In this document: positions 5,317 through 11,477 of the stretch, one piece after another
Layout of the letters: each line of letters opens with the position of its first letter
How positions within the stretch are numbered: position 1 is the first letter of the stretch
Origin: a virus
Length of the DNA stretch: 37,763 nucleotides
IMG/VR virus record: IMGVR_UViG_3300044646_000195
Coordinates: 1 to 37,763 of that record
Reading direction: 5' to 3' (one strand)
The notes under the pieces: model-generated
What the model saw: only the letters and a program-made list of their open reading frames with translations
What the model was told of the DNA's origin: nothing
Database searches by the model: none
Position numbers and translations under genes: made by a program

Positions 5317-5634
5317 TTACTTCCTATTGCGATTCATGTAGTTGAGAAATTCATCCGACGGAATAAGGTTGTCTGCCGGGTAGGTGTACACATCGCCATC
5401 TACCCATTTGACAAAAAATTGATTACTAACTAAGCGATAACAGCCCGTCAATGAAATCTTCCCGCCATCGGCTTGGGTATAAACCAGGTATTGGTCTTTT
5501 GGGCAATCGCCCTGCACGGTCGTAAACGTGATATTGCTGTTATCACGGTTTGGTAACGTACCGAGGATCGTCGGCGTTTCTTGCGCTGCCGCAAACGGCA
5601 TCAATGCAGCCAATAAAACGGTATAACGCTTCAC
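5317..5634 (-). CDS. Secreted (periplasmic) small protein
   Basis: A 105-aa protein with a clear Sec signal peptide: basic start (MKRY), hydrophobic core (TVLLAALMPF) and AAA/Q cleavage near residue 17. The mature part of about 88 residues has two Cys (C44 and C65) that could form a disulphide, and beta-rich segments (NITFTTVQGD, VKWVDGDVYTYP). No lipobox is present. No family is recognised. A secreted protein inside a recombination/replication operon is unexpected; superinfection exclusion or envelope modification is a possible role, by inference only. Confidence 0.65.
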   Translation of the reverse strand: MKRYTVLLAALMPFAAAQETPTILGTLPNRDNSNITFTTVQGDCPKDQYLVYTQADGGKISLTGCYRLVSNQFFVKWVDGDVYTYPADNLIPSDEFLNYMNRNRK

Positions 5635-5635
5635 G

Positions 5636-5860
5636 TTAAGCCCTCACTTCAAAAGGTAATGACGCCTGCCCCCGCAGGACGTACGCGGCGTAACGCTTGC
5701 CGTTACGCGTCTGGGTGACGGTTTCAATGTCCATGCCTTCCTTGCGCAGTTGATCAATACGGGCTGCCAATCGAAAGCATCCGAATTGATTGAGTGCGTC
5801 AATGGGAGTAATGGCCGCGCCGGATTGCAGCGCAGCCTTGATCTGCTGAGTCTGTGTCAT
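5636..5860 (-). CDS. Helix-turn-helix protein (HTH_39-like)
   Basis: A 74-aa DNA-binding protein. Residues 1-45 match the pattern of small winged-helix/HTH phage proteins: TQQIKAALQSGAAITPIDALNQFG followed by CFRLAARIDQLRKEGMDIET. A beta wing follows (TQTRNGKRYAAYVL). I chose ATG 5860 because it forms an ATGA overlap with the preceding stop, as at other junctions here. An upstream ATG at 5887 would add nine residues. Its place in the early operon suggests a transcriptional or replication regulator. Confidence 0.65.
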   Translation of the reverse strand: MTQTQQIKAALQSGAAITPIDALNQFGCFRLAARIDQLRKEGMDIETVTQTRNGKRYAAYVLRGQASLPFEVRA

Positions 5861-6177
5861 ACGGTTCCTTGCCTCTTGTTTGCGCATAGTGTTCTAAATA
5901 CGTCCAATACGATCCGCTCGGTGTCGCGCTTGTTCGCCAAGAATGCGTGCGCCTTGAGCGCCTCAACGTACGCATCGTGCGCTTCTACGGTCTTCGGATG
6001 CTGTGCAGCGGCGGCTTGGCGCTCGGCTACCGTGCCGTCGGCGTGAGAGAAGATCGCCTCACGGGTTCGCTTAAATGCGAACTCCGCTCGTTCGACCTCT
6101 CCCTTCGCCACGGCTGCACGCTCGTCGGTGTCAACGAGAAAGCGCAACGCCTTTTCTGCCCTCTCTTCGGAAATCAT
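5857..6177 (-). CDS. Helical protein of the recombination operon, unknown
   Basis: A 106-aa protein, almost entirely helical and charged, with coiled-coil potential (EERAEKALRFLVDTDERAA and AEFAFKRTREAIF). One Cys lies near the end. It resembles small helical proteins that accompany ERF/YqaJ cassettes in phages, but I know no function. The ATG overlaps the SSB-like gene stop by 1 nt. Confidence 0.6.
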   Translation of the reverse strand: MISEERAEKALRFLVDTDERAAVAKGEVERAEFAFKRTREAIFSHADGTVAERQAAAAQHPKTVEAHDAYVEALKAHAFLANKRDTERIVLDVFRTLCANKRQGTV

Positions 6178-6497
6178 CAGAATGCGATGTCGTCGTCTTT
6201 GAAGTCCGCCGACGCCCAGTTGTCTTCGGTCAGGCCAGAGTTAGCGGCCTTCTTCACAGCAGGCGGTGCGCCCTTCGGCTTGACCTTGATTGAGAAGTAT
6301 TCGTTACCGTTGCGGCCTTTCTTCTTGTAAAGATCGACCCAGTAATTGACGCCACCAATCAGGCCGCTGCCTTTGTAATCCGCATCCGTGCGCACCCACT
6401 CGGTGCCGTCCGGGTTTTTCATCACTTGATCCGGGCGCTTGTCTTCGTTCGCAAATAACGTCGCCGTATTCGGTTTCGGTTCGTACTTCGTCTTCAC
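6177..6497 (-). CDS. SSB-like protein with acidic C-terminal tail
   Basis: A 106-aa protein. The centre (residues 34-76) is beta-rich with WVRTDADYKGSGLIGG, NYWVDLYKKKGRNGNEYFSIKVKP, compatible with a small OB-like core. The C-terminus reads DFKDDDIAF, close to the DFDDDIPF tail by which bacterial SSB recruits partner proteins. It sits directly after the YqaJ exonuclease (4-nt overlap) and near the ERF annealase. I infer a phage single-strand-binding or SSB-mimic role in recombination and replication. Fold assignment is uncertain; the tail motif is plain in the sequence. Confidence 0.6.
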   Translation of the reverse strand: MKTKYEPKPNTATLFANEDKRPDQVMKNPDGTEWVRTDADYKGSGLIGGVNYWVDLYKKKGRNGNEYFSIKVKPKGAPPAVKKAANSGLTEDNWASADFKDDDIAF

Positions 6498-7105
6498 AGG
6501 GTCATCTCCTTCAGGGCTTTAACCTTTTCGTCGAGTTCAGCCAAAAACTTCTGAACTTCGTCCTCTAGCACTTTGATCGTGTCGTCATCGCGCTCAATTC
6601 GCACGATTAAAAGTCGCAAGTTCTCCGGCATACGCGGGTCATACGACACCCAATCGCAGAACGTCGCCATGGCACAGGCCATCTGCCACTGCATCTGGTA
6701 GTAATACTTTTGCGGCGGCTCCTTAGTCATTAGGTATTCGATATGCTGCGCAGTGTTCGGGCACTTAATTTCAACTATGCCACTCGGTGGCACAGTGCCG
6801 TCGGGGGATGCGCCGGTCATCGGGATCGTCGGATGCGGCAGAAAGCCCACCTCGGTTACGAGTTCGCCGCGTGCGGCGCTATACGCATCACGGGCCATCG
6901 GTTCTTTTTCAATGCCCCACATCATGGCCGTGCTGCTAAAGCCTTCGGTCGGCTTGCCGGTTAGACGCTCGACAACGAGTTCGGCCAAGTAGTTGTTGCG
7001 AGAAGCGGCGTAGCCGGTCTTCGTGCGGGCCATCACATCTGCGATGCGTGATGCCGTCGCCTTACCGACACGAGCCTCCCACCATTCCGGTGTTCGCTGA
7101 TCCAT
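6494..7105 (-). CDS. YqaJ/lambda-type exonuclease
   Basis: A 203-aa PD-(D/E)XK nuclease that resects double-stranded ends to give single strands for annealing. Motifs: N-terminal RTPEWWEARVGKATAS, D102 in SPDG, E112 and K114 in VEIKCP, and a QMQWQMA helix (137-143). This is the YqaJ family signature; the length is normal. It stands with the ERF protein and the SSB-like protein in one operon, a typical two-component phage recombination system. It overlaps the next gene by 4 nt and abuts the coiled-coil gene at its start. Confidence 0.92.
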   Translation of the reverse strand: MDQRTPEWWEARVGKATASRIADVMARTKTGYAASRNNYLAELVVERLTGKPTEGFSSTAMMWGIEKEPMARDAYSAARGELVTEVGFLPHPTIPMTGASPDGTVPPSGIVEIKCPNTAQHIEYLMTKEPPQKYYYQMQWQMACAMATFCDWVSYDPRMPENLRLLIVRIERDDDTIKVLEDEVQKFLAELDEKVKALKEMTL

Positions 7106-7329
7106 TAGTCATCTCCCATCAATGCTTTGAGTTCACGGATTTCACGCTCCAGGCGATAGATGCGCTCCTGCGCCAGTTGCGCACGCATCTCGGCATCGGC
7201 TCGGAGTTTAGTCTGCGAGCGCAGACGAATTGCCAGCACTTGCGAAAGTTCGGAGGCATCGTCAGCAAGTGCCATAACGTGCCCCACTAACTCGCCTTCG
7301 GTCATCCCTTCGTAGTAGTAGAGGCTCAT
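7105..7329 (-). CDS. Coiled-coil small protein
   Basis: A 74-aa protein. After a Tyr-rich start (SLYYYEGMTEGE) it is one long helix, with heptad pattern in ELVGHVMALADDASELSQV and ERIYRLEREIRELKALM. It overlaps ERF by 4 nt and lies between the annealase and the exonuclease, so it may bridge or regulate them, by inference. No family is recognised. Confidence 0.6.
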   Translation of the reverse strand: MSLYYYEGMTEGELVGHVMALADDASELSQVLAIRLRSQTKLRADAEMRAQLAQERIYRLEREIRELKALMGDD

Positions 7330-7874
7330 GCGGATAACGCCTTCTTGCGTGCCTTGAACACGTCGATATGCGCTTCACGCACGTCCTGCGGGACGCTGTT
7401 GTAGAGCTTGTTGAGTTCGTCTGCCGTGGCGGTCGCGGCGATCTTGGCAAGGAGTTCCGCGTTCTGCGGCGCAGATACCTTGTGGCGGCCCTGTGCAGCC
7501 TCAGCGTCATCGTCAATCTGAGCAAGGCCGACAATCGCAGCGAGGGCGTAGCGGCGGGCGTAGGTGATGCCGCTGCCTTGTCCCTGCGGGCTGTCGTCTT
7601 TCGTCAGGATCGGGCAGTACGACTTGATCCACTCGCCGCTGCTGTGGGCAAGCGTAGTTACAAGAATGGCCCGGCCCTCACCGACCTCAATGGTCTGGAT
7701 GACGGCAAGTCCGTTCTCACTGAGTTGCTTGCGGCAGGCGTCCCAGCACGCGGCAAGGTCGGCGTACTTGGACTTGAAGAATGGGTTGCTGCTGTCCTTG
7801 AGTGCGCCTGTGATGTTGGCTTGCGCCTTTGACAGTGCCGCTGCGAGGGCGGCGATAGATTCGGACTGATTCAC
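7326..7874 (-). CDS. erf: ERF-family single-strand annealing protein
   Basis: A 182-aa recombinase that anneals complementary single strands. Signature blocks: NPFFKSKYADLAACWDACRKQL (30-51), NGLAVIQ, LAHSSGEWI (76-83), and GSGITYARRYALAAIVGLAQIDDD (100-123). These are diagnostic of the ERF family (P22 Erf). The C-terminal third (about 130-182) is a separate helical region. The ATG overlaps the previous gene by 4 nt. With the exonuclease it forms the phage's recombination pair, probably for genome circularisation after injection. Confidence 0.93.
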   Translation of the reverse strand: MNQSESIAALAAALSKAQANITGALKDSSNPFFKSKYADLAACWDACRKQLSENGLAVIQTIEVGEGRAILVTTLAHSSGEWIKSYCPILTKDDSPQGQGSGITYARRYALAAIVGLAQIDDDAEAAQGRHKVSAPQNAELLAKIAATATADELNKLYNSVPQDVREAHIDVFKARKKALSA

Positions 7875-8086
7875 TTGACACCTCCGAGTTCGGCACGGGC
7901 CTTGTCGATGGCGGCAATGATGTCGCGCAGCCCGTTGCTAAATTGCGTGGAACACGCGGATTCGATTTCGTTGACTTCGCGCAGGCTGGCGAGTGCATTC
8001 CAAGCGGCCTGCTCGACGCGCTGCTGCGCCTCCAAATAACGCTCGGTCATCTCCTGAAGGTCACGACCTTCTTGTGCTTCGTTCAT
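7871..8086 (-). CDS. First gene of leftward early operon, helical, unknown
   Basis: A 71-aa helical protein (EGRDLQEMTERYLEAQQRVEQAAW, NGLRDIIAAIDKARAEL) with one Cys. I chose ATG 8086 because an AGGAGA binding site sits 7 nt upstream; a TTG at 8110 would extend it by eight residues without such a site. It is the first gene after the leftward promoter and overlaps ERF by 4 nt. Function unknown; coiled-coil character suggests a partner or regulatory role. Confidence 0.65.
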   Translation of the reverse strand: MNEAQEGRDLQEMTERYLEAQQRVEQAAWNALASLREVNEIESACSTQFSNGLRDIIAAIDKARAELGGVK

Positions 8087-8102
8087 CGGTTGTCTCCTAA
8101 GC

Positions 8103-8130
8103 GGGGCCAATCCCCGTAGCCAATCCTACG
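8103..8130. promoter_or_regulatory. Tandem operator-like sites on the leftward promoter
   Basis: Two sites share the direct repeat GCCAATCC (8106-8113 and 8119-8126, 13-bp period). Each is flanked by inverted arms: GGGG-CCAAT-CCCC (8103-8115) and CGTAG-CCAATC-CTACG (8115-8130). The second covers the -10 box of the leftward promoter and the first its start point. They are the natural targets for the adjacent Cro-like protein; binding is inference. Confidence 0.6.
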
Positions 8131-8150
8131 CTCTCTAGCGGGCTTGTCAA
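8123..8150 (-). promoter_or_regulatory. Leftward early promoter
   Basis: On the minus strand: TTGACA (8150-8145, perfect -35), 16-bp spacer, TAGGAT (8128-8123, 4/6 to -10). Transcription would start about 8116, 30 nt before the first gene with its AGGAGA site. The -10 lies inside an operator-like palindrome. Confidence 0.7.
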
Positions 8151-8172
8151 CACCTCTTGCGTAGCGTATCGT
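8144..8172 (+). promoter_or_regulatory. Rightward promoter, overlapping -35, leaderless start
   Basis: On the plus strand: TTGTCA (8144-8149), 17-bp spacer, TATCGT (8167-8172). The expected start point falls on or next to the ATG at 8180, which has no Shine-Dalgarno. The -35 overlaps that of the leftward promoter, so polymerases would compete. Confidence 0.55.
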
Positions 8173-8179
8173 CCGCGTC

Positions 8180-8368
8180 ATGGACATCGACAAACTCATC
8201 AAGCATTTCGGCAGCGTCAAGGAAATGGCTAAAGCCCTCGACGTTTATCCTCAGGCTATTTACCAGTGGAAAGAGGGCGGCATCCCCCTGCTGCGGCAGT
8301 ATCAAATCCAAGTCGTCACGAAGGGCCGCTTCAAGGCCATCGAAGACGGATACCGAGGACCGATATGA
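8180..8368 (+). CDS. cro: P22 Cro-like transcriptional regulator
   Basis: A 62-aa HTH repressor. The pattern IDKLIKHFGSVKEMAKALDVYPQ, then AIYQWKEGGIPLLRQYQIQVVTKG and an AYR-like end, closely follows P22 Cro (DVI-HFGT, AVAKALGI, AVSQWKEVIP, AYRLEIVTAG). The recognition helix is around residues 24-32. It is divergently transcribed from the early recombination operon and should bind the sites in 8103-8130. No Shine-Dalgarno precedes the ATG and the -10 box ends 7 nt before it, so the mRNA is probably leaderless. No CI partner is visible. It ends in an ATGA overlap with the next gene. Confidence 0.85.
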   Translation: MDIDKLIKHFGSVKEMAKALDVYPQAIYQWKEGGIPLLRQYQIQVVTKGRFKAIEDGYRGPI

Positions 8369-8712
8369 ACAATCCAGTCACGACATCAAGCGACATCACT
8401 TACGCCAGCCAAGCGGGCATGAAGCATTGGGATGAGAAGGTCGGCACCGTTATCGGCAAGTTGCATCTGGCCGACGCCTACCTTGCCCGCATCACCGTGG
8501 GTGACTGGCAGCAGCGCCGGGAAAAGACGGAGTGGCTGAAGGGTCAGGTCGGGCCGCTCGTGCGAGAGGCTGACCCGGCAGCGATCCTCGGCGACTCTGG
8601 ACTCACCGGGTTAGTCCGCAGCCTATGGGGTGAGCCAGGCGTGACCCGACTTCGTGATAAAGTCAAGGCGTGCGCTACGCCAAACGTCGAGACAACAACC
8701 ACGCCGAAATAG
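8365..8712 (+). CDS. Unknown protein downstream of cro
   Basis: A 115-aa protein. ATG 8365 overlaps the cro stop by 4 nt; a longer frame from 8266 would run through cro and has no binding site. Mostly helical with WDEKVGTVIGKLHLADAYLARITVGDWQQRREKTEWLKGQVGPLV and a Thr-rich unstructured end. No family is recognised. Translational coupling to cro suggests a small regulatory or replication-linked role, unproven. Confidence 0.6.
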   Translation: MNNPVTTSSDITYASQAGMKHWDEKVGTVIGKLHLADAYLARITVGDWQQRREKTEWLKGQVGPLVREADPAAILGDSGLTGLVRSLWGEPGVTRLRDKVKACATPNVETTTTPK

Positions 8713-8978
8713 TCTCCGCCCTAAGACAGTGCGGGTTTGAGGTCATCGACTTCGCCAGTGCCGGACACGACATCCCCGATATACTCGCCGTAAAAGCCAT
8801 TACAGACGACCTGTCGTGGGCCTGTTGGGTAGAGGTGAAGTCTAAGAACGGACGGCTCTCAGACGGCCAGAAGCGGTTTCAGGCCATATTCCAACCGAGG
8901 GGCGAGTGGTACGAGGGCCGTGACCCCGAGGAAACGGTCGCCGCGCTACAGGAAATGTACTTGAAGGCAGCCCGATAA
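8670..8978 (+). CDS. VRR-NUC-type PD-(D/E)XK nuclease
   Basis: A 102-aa nuclease, length typical of phage VRR-NUC/Holliday-junction-resolvase-like proteins. Residues 33-40 read HDIPDILA (D37 as catalytic Asp), 53-58 VEVKSK (E55 and K57), followed by NGRLSDGQKRF with Q67. The usual RDxNH-like start is present (YAKRRDNNHAEI). It starts with GTG at 8670, inside the end of the previous gene (43-nt overlap). Probably processes branched DNA during replication or packaging. Confidence 0.85.
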   Translation: MRYAKRRDNNHAEIVSALRQCGFEVIDFASAGHDIPDILAVKAITDDLSWACWVEVKSKNGRLSDGQKRFQAIFQPRGEWYEGRDPEETVAALQEMYLKAAR

Positions 8979-8989
8979 AACATTATTCT
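8961..8989 (+). promoter_or_regulatory. Candidate promoter with leaderless start
   Basis: TTGAAG (8961-8966), 17-bp spacer, TATTCT (8984-8989), each 4/6 to sigma70. The -10 ends 6 nt before ATG 8996 and no Shine-Dalgarno is present, the same geometry as at the cro gene. The promoter lies at the 3' end of the nuclease gene. Confidence 0.4.
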
Positions 8990-8995
8990 GTGCCC

Positions 8996-9262
8996 ATGGT
9001 CGGCACTTGGAAAGAACTCAACGAGTCCATCGCCTCAATGACCGAGGACGATGTGAAATCATTTCTTGACGCGGAACTCACCGGCAAACGCCGCTGGACG
9101 ATTGTGAAGCGTCTGCACCAGAGAGCGTGCGCCCTCCGGGCAGCGCGTGAGCGGGCAGTGCTTAAAGCCGCTTGCGGAGGAAGGTCAGATACTCCGCGCC
9201 CTGTTCTGGCTCCCACCACACTTTCACCATATCAGGGTGATCCGGCGGTAGTTCCGGGTTAA
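8996..9262 (+). CDS. Small protein, unknown, convergent overlap
   Basis: An 88-aa product. The first 55 residues are helical and look conserved in style (TWKELNESIASMTEDDVKSFLDAELTGKRRWTIVKRLHQR then ALRAARERAVLKAA). The last 30 are Pro-rich and overlap the metallophosphoesterase gene tail to tail by 101 nt. The overlapped part may be a non-conserved extension. A GTG at 8990 is an alternative start. No function is recognised; the basic helical region could bind nucleic acid. Confidence 0.6.
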   Translation: MVGTWKELNESIASMTEDDVKSFLDAELTGKRRWTIVKRLHQRACALRAARERAVLKAACGGRSDTPRPVLAPTTLSPYQGDPAVVPG

Positions 9263-10241
9263 TCGTCGTCAGGCAGCACGGCGAGAGCGTGTTGTCCCTG
9301 AATCCCTTTTCCTTGGCGAAACGGTCGAAAACCTTATAGCTGCTCACCTTGATCGCGTGCATAGCGATGCCGTGGATAGGGTCTTTCAACACTGAGTACG
9401 CCGATTCGTGCTTGTGCCCTGCGACGTAGATATGGTCACGGGTGCCCAAGACTGCCGCCTTCATCGGGCCGTGCGCCGGGTTCCAGATTGACGAACCGGA
9501 GTGGTCGTGCCGAGCGTTGATGCGCACTTCGGTCTTGTTCGGGAACTTGAGCGCAAGACGGGCTTCCGACGACTTGTACAGCGCATTCTGTTGGCGTGCG
9601 ATCCAACGCAGCGGGTCGCCCGCGCCTGACCACAGGTCGTGGTTTCCGCCAATCATGTAGAGCCAGCGGCAGCGGTTGACGAACCATTCGGCCAACTTCC
9701 ACGACTGCGCCGCTGACGTACTCTGCTCGCCGTAAAGCCGCGCCAAGCGCCCCGTCCAGTTGTTGGTCGTATCGCCTACGTTGGCGGCAAACAAACCCTC
9801 AGTGTTGTTGACGAGCGCCGTGTGACGCTCAATGGCTTCGATGTCGCAGCCGTCGTCATCGACGTGCGGGTCGCCAAAATGCAGGATGCCAATCGGCCCA
9901 GGTATCGTTATGCGAATTGGGATGAGCTTCGAGGCTTCTTCGTATTCGCGCTTGTGAGCGAACTGACGCTTACGGATCGCTACCAAGTCTTCGACGCTGA
10001 TATCGTCTTCGGGCAACGGGGTAAACTTAAATTCTTCAGGCTTCTTGTCGAATCGTTCGCGGATGGCATCGCCTGGATGATACGTTGAGGCCGGAACATC
10101 CAAGCCCTTTGCCATCATCGTTTGCGTTCGGTCGATTACAGCGCGAGGGCTGATACCCAAGATCATGGCCGCTTTGGCACGAATGCCATTGGTTTCTTTT
10201 AGTGCGGCTAAGATTTGTTCATCGGTGCATCGTTTCGGCAT
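9162..10241 (-). CDS. Metallophosphoesterase with N-terminal HTH
   Basis: A 359-aa protein. Residues 5-45 form an HTH-like helical unit (EQILAALKETNGIRAKAAMILGISPRAVIDR). The calcineurin-like domain follows with D124-x-H126 (GDPHVDD), GD at 156-157, GNHD at 199-202, a HDH at 245-247 and GHKH at 275-278, the full metal-binding set. The family includes phosphodiesterases, nucleases (Mre11/SbcD) and protein phosphatases; the HTH suggests DNA as target. It is the last gene of the late unit, after the HExxH gene with a 2-nt gap. Unlike SbcD there is no ATPase partner nearby. Confidence 0.85.
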   Translation of the reverse strand: MPKRCTDEQILAALKETNGIRAKAAMILGISPRAVIDRTQTMMAKGLDVPASTYHPGDAIRERFDKKPEEFKFTPLPEDDISVEDLVAIRKRQFAHKREYEEASKLIPIRITIPGPIGILHFGDPHVDDDGCDIEAIERHTALVNNTEGLFAANVGDTTNNWTGRLARLYGEQSTSAAQSWKLAEWFVNRCRWLYMIGGNHDLWSGAGDPLRWIARQQNALYKSSEARLALKFPNKTEVRINARHDHSGSSIWNPAHGPMKAAVLGTRDHIYVAGHKHESAYSVLKDPIHGIAMHAIKVSSYKVFDRFAKEKGFRDNTLSPCCLTTINPELPPDHPDMVKVWWEPEQGAEYLTFLRKRL

Positions 10242-10243
10242 GA

Positions 10244-10540
10244 CTACTCCATCGTTGTGAGCATTTGCTGCAACAAGTGGCCTAGCCTATCTACCAAGAC
10301 TTCATCGTCCGACAACGTCTCATAGCCCGCGAGGTCAAGCATTGCGTGCATGGCCTCATGCGCCCAGATTTGTTGTCGGTGCGAGCCTTTTACCGTCGAA
10401 ATTACGTCAATTCGATACTGCTCGGGCAACCATATCCCTACGGTGCCCTTGCCGTGACGCCATCGACTCGGAGAGACAACCCTGACTTGGATGGTATGCC
10501 CCAGCAGTTGGAACTGCTTGGGGATTCCGTCAGAGCGCAT
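10244..10540 (-). CDS. HExxH metallopeptidase-like protein
   Basis: A 98-aa protein with H61-E-A-M-H65 in an IWAHEAMHAMLDL helix, followed by an acidic SDDE and a second helix (VLVDRLGHLLQQML) that could supply the third zinc ligand. A beta-rich part (IQVRVVSP, RIDVIST) precedes it, as in compact zincin folds (IrrE/SprT-like). The ATG is preceded by AGGGGG 5 nt upstream. It lies between the endolysin and the metallophosphoesterase. The substrate is unknown: it may process a host regulator or a phage protein. Confidence 0.65.
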   Translation of the reverse strand: MRSDGIPKQFQLLGHTIQVRVVSPSRWRHGKGTVGIWLPEQYRIDVISTVKGSHRQQIWAHEAMHAMLDLAGYETLSDDEVLVDRLGHLLQQMLTTME

Positions 10541-10549
10541 CTAGACCCC

Positions 10550-11026
10550 CTATCGCATTAAGTTATCTGCGATTCGCCTCGCCCAACCCCGACCAAAATT
10601 AGCCCAGCCGGGGAGGCTTGCAAGGAAATGTAGACGAGTGCCGTTATACTTTGCAAGAAATTTGTTTACGTTTACTGAGTTAAGTGCCTGAATTGTCACA
10701 GGACCGACCTTTCCGTCATCTGGCACACCGACAATTCTTTGTGCCCAGCGTATGGCTTGTGTCGTCCCCGAGTTCACGGCAGCATCAAATAAATCAAACC
10801 GCATACCCGGCGGCAGATCATCAAGGCGCAGCATCGTCCAGTACCGCTTGCGGTAGACGCGCTTGGCTTCGGACATAGGGTATTCACGCATATTGCCCTT
10901 GTAGCCCTCAGAGCGGGCTACGTTCTGCGTGACGCCGAAACGAGTCGCCCCGCCTGGATCGGCGGGGTGGTCTACGAATCCCCCCTCGTGCAGCAGCAGC
11001 GCGGCAAATGCCTCATCGAACGTCAT
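10550..11026 (-). CDS. Endolysin, GH108 muramidase
   Basis: A 158-aa peptidoglycan hydrolase. The N-terminal domain carries the GH108 signature LLHEGGFVDHPADPGGATRFGVT with catalytic E14; the C-terminal part (GVPDDGKVGPVTIQALNS) matches the PG_binding_3 region that usually follows. I chose ATG 11026, 14 nt inside the Rz end, because the product then begins directly with the catalytic domain; an upstream ATG at 11074 would add 16 residues. There is no signal peptide, so release needs the holin. Confidence 0.92.
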   Translation of the reverse strand: MTFDEAFAALLLHEGGFVDHPADPGGATRFGVTQNVARSEGYKGNMREYPMSEAKRVYRKRYWTMLRLDDLPPGMRFDLFDAAVNSGTTQAIRWAQRIVGVPDDGKVGPVTIQALNSVNVNKFLAKYNGTRLHFLASLPGWANFGRGWARRIADNLMR

Positions 11027-11477
11027 TACGAATCCACTTTTGCAAAGCGCGGAGCTTGGCAAACTCCGCATCACACATTTGTGCTAGGGCGTAGAGGTCG
11101 GGACCGATGTCTGGCCCTTGCGCAAAATCGCTTCGAGCAAGTTCGTTGCCGCCTGCGGGGGCGGGGGCGGAACCATCAACTCTTTCGGGGGCTGGCCCGA
11201 CGGGCGCTGGGGTTTCGACGCACAGCCGGACAGGAGCGCGAGGCACAGGGCGACTCCGAAGAGCATCAATCTCGGATCGGTACGCATTTGCAGCAGCCTC
11301 CGCACGCGCTCGGTCAGCACGCTCCGCTTCAAGCTGCGCTTCCAGATTCTCAATCTTCGGCTCAAGTTCAGCACGGACTTGCTCCTTCGCCCGATGTATC
11401 CCAAAGGCTACGACTAGCCCCAACAACGCCGCAACAATTGCGTGTGGTGCATAGCGCCACACCCAGAACGGGATCAT
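11013..11477 (-). CDS. Rz: i-spanin (Rz-like)
   Basis: A 154-aa inner-membrane spanin subunit. One N-terminal membrane helix (about residues 10-27, AIVAALLGLVVAF) is followed by a long coiled coil (EQVRAELEPKIENLEAQLEAERADRARAEAA) and a Pro/Ala-rich periplasmic part with two Cys. Together with the nested Rz1 it would fuse inner and outer membranes at lysis. It overlaps the previous gene by 4 nt and the endolysin by 14 nt. Confidence 0.85.
   Translation of the reverse strand: MIPFWVWRYAPHAIVAALLGLVVAFGIHRAKEQVRAELEPKIENLEAQLEAERADRARAEAAANAYRSEIDALRSRPVPRAPVRLCVETPAPVGPAPERVDGSAPAPAGGNELARSDFAQGPDIGPDLYALAQMCDAEFAKLRALQKWIRNDVR
11084..11287 (-). CDS. Rz1: o-spanin lipoprotein (Rz1-like), nested in Rz
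   Basis: A 67-aa outer-membrane lipoprotein encoded wholly within Rz in another frame. From ATG 11287 it has a short basic start, a hydrophobic signal (LMLFGVALCLALL) and a lipobox LLSGC with lipidated C22. The mature part is Pro-rich (VPPPPPQ), typical of Rz1. An upstream in-frame ATG at 11404 would place 39 charged residues before the signal, so it is rejected. The embedded arrangement is the lambda type. Confidence 0.88.
   Translation of the reverse strand: MRTDPRLMLFGVALCLALLSGCASKPQRPSGQPPKELMVPPPPPQAATNLLEAILRKGQTSVPTSTP

Noticed and set aside
8157-8164. TTGCGTAG shared between the cro promoter region and the repeat at 1000-1007 as a common operator
   Set aside because: An 8-base match is expected about once by chance in a genome of this size; the surrounding palindrome is not shared.
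11288-11404. Longer Rz1 start at 11404
   Set aside because: It would put 39 charged residues before the lipoprotein signal, which would prevent export; ATG 11287 gives a normal signal.
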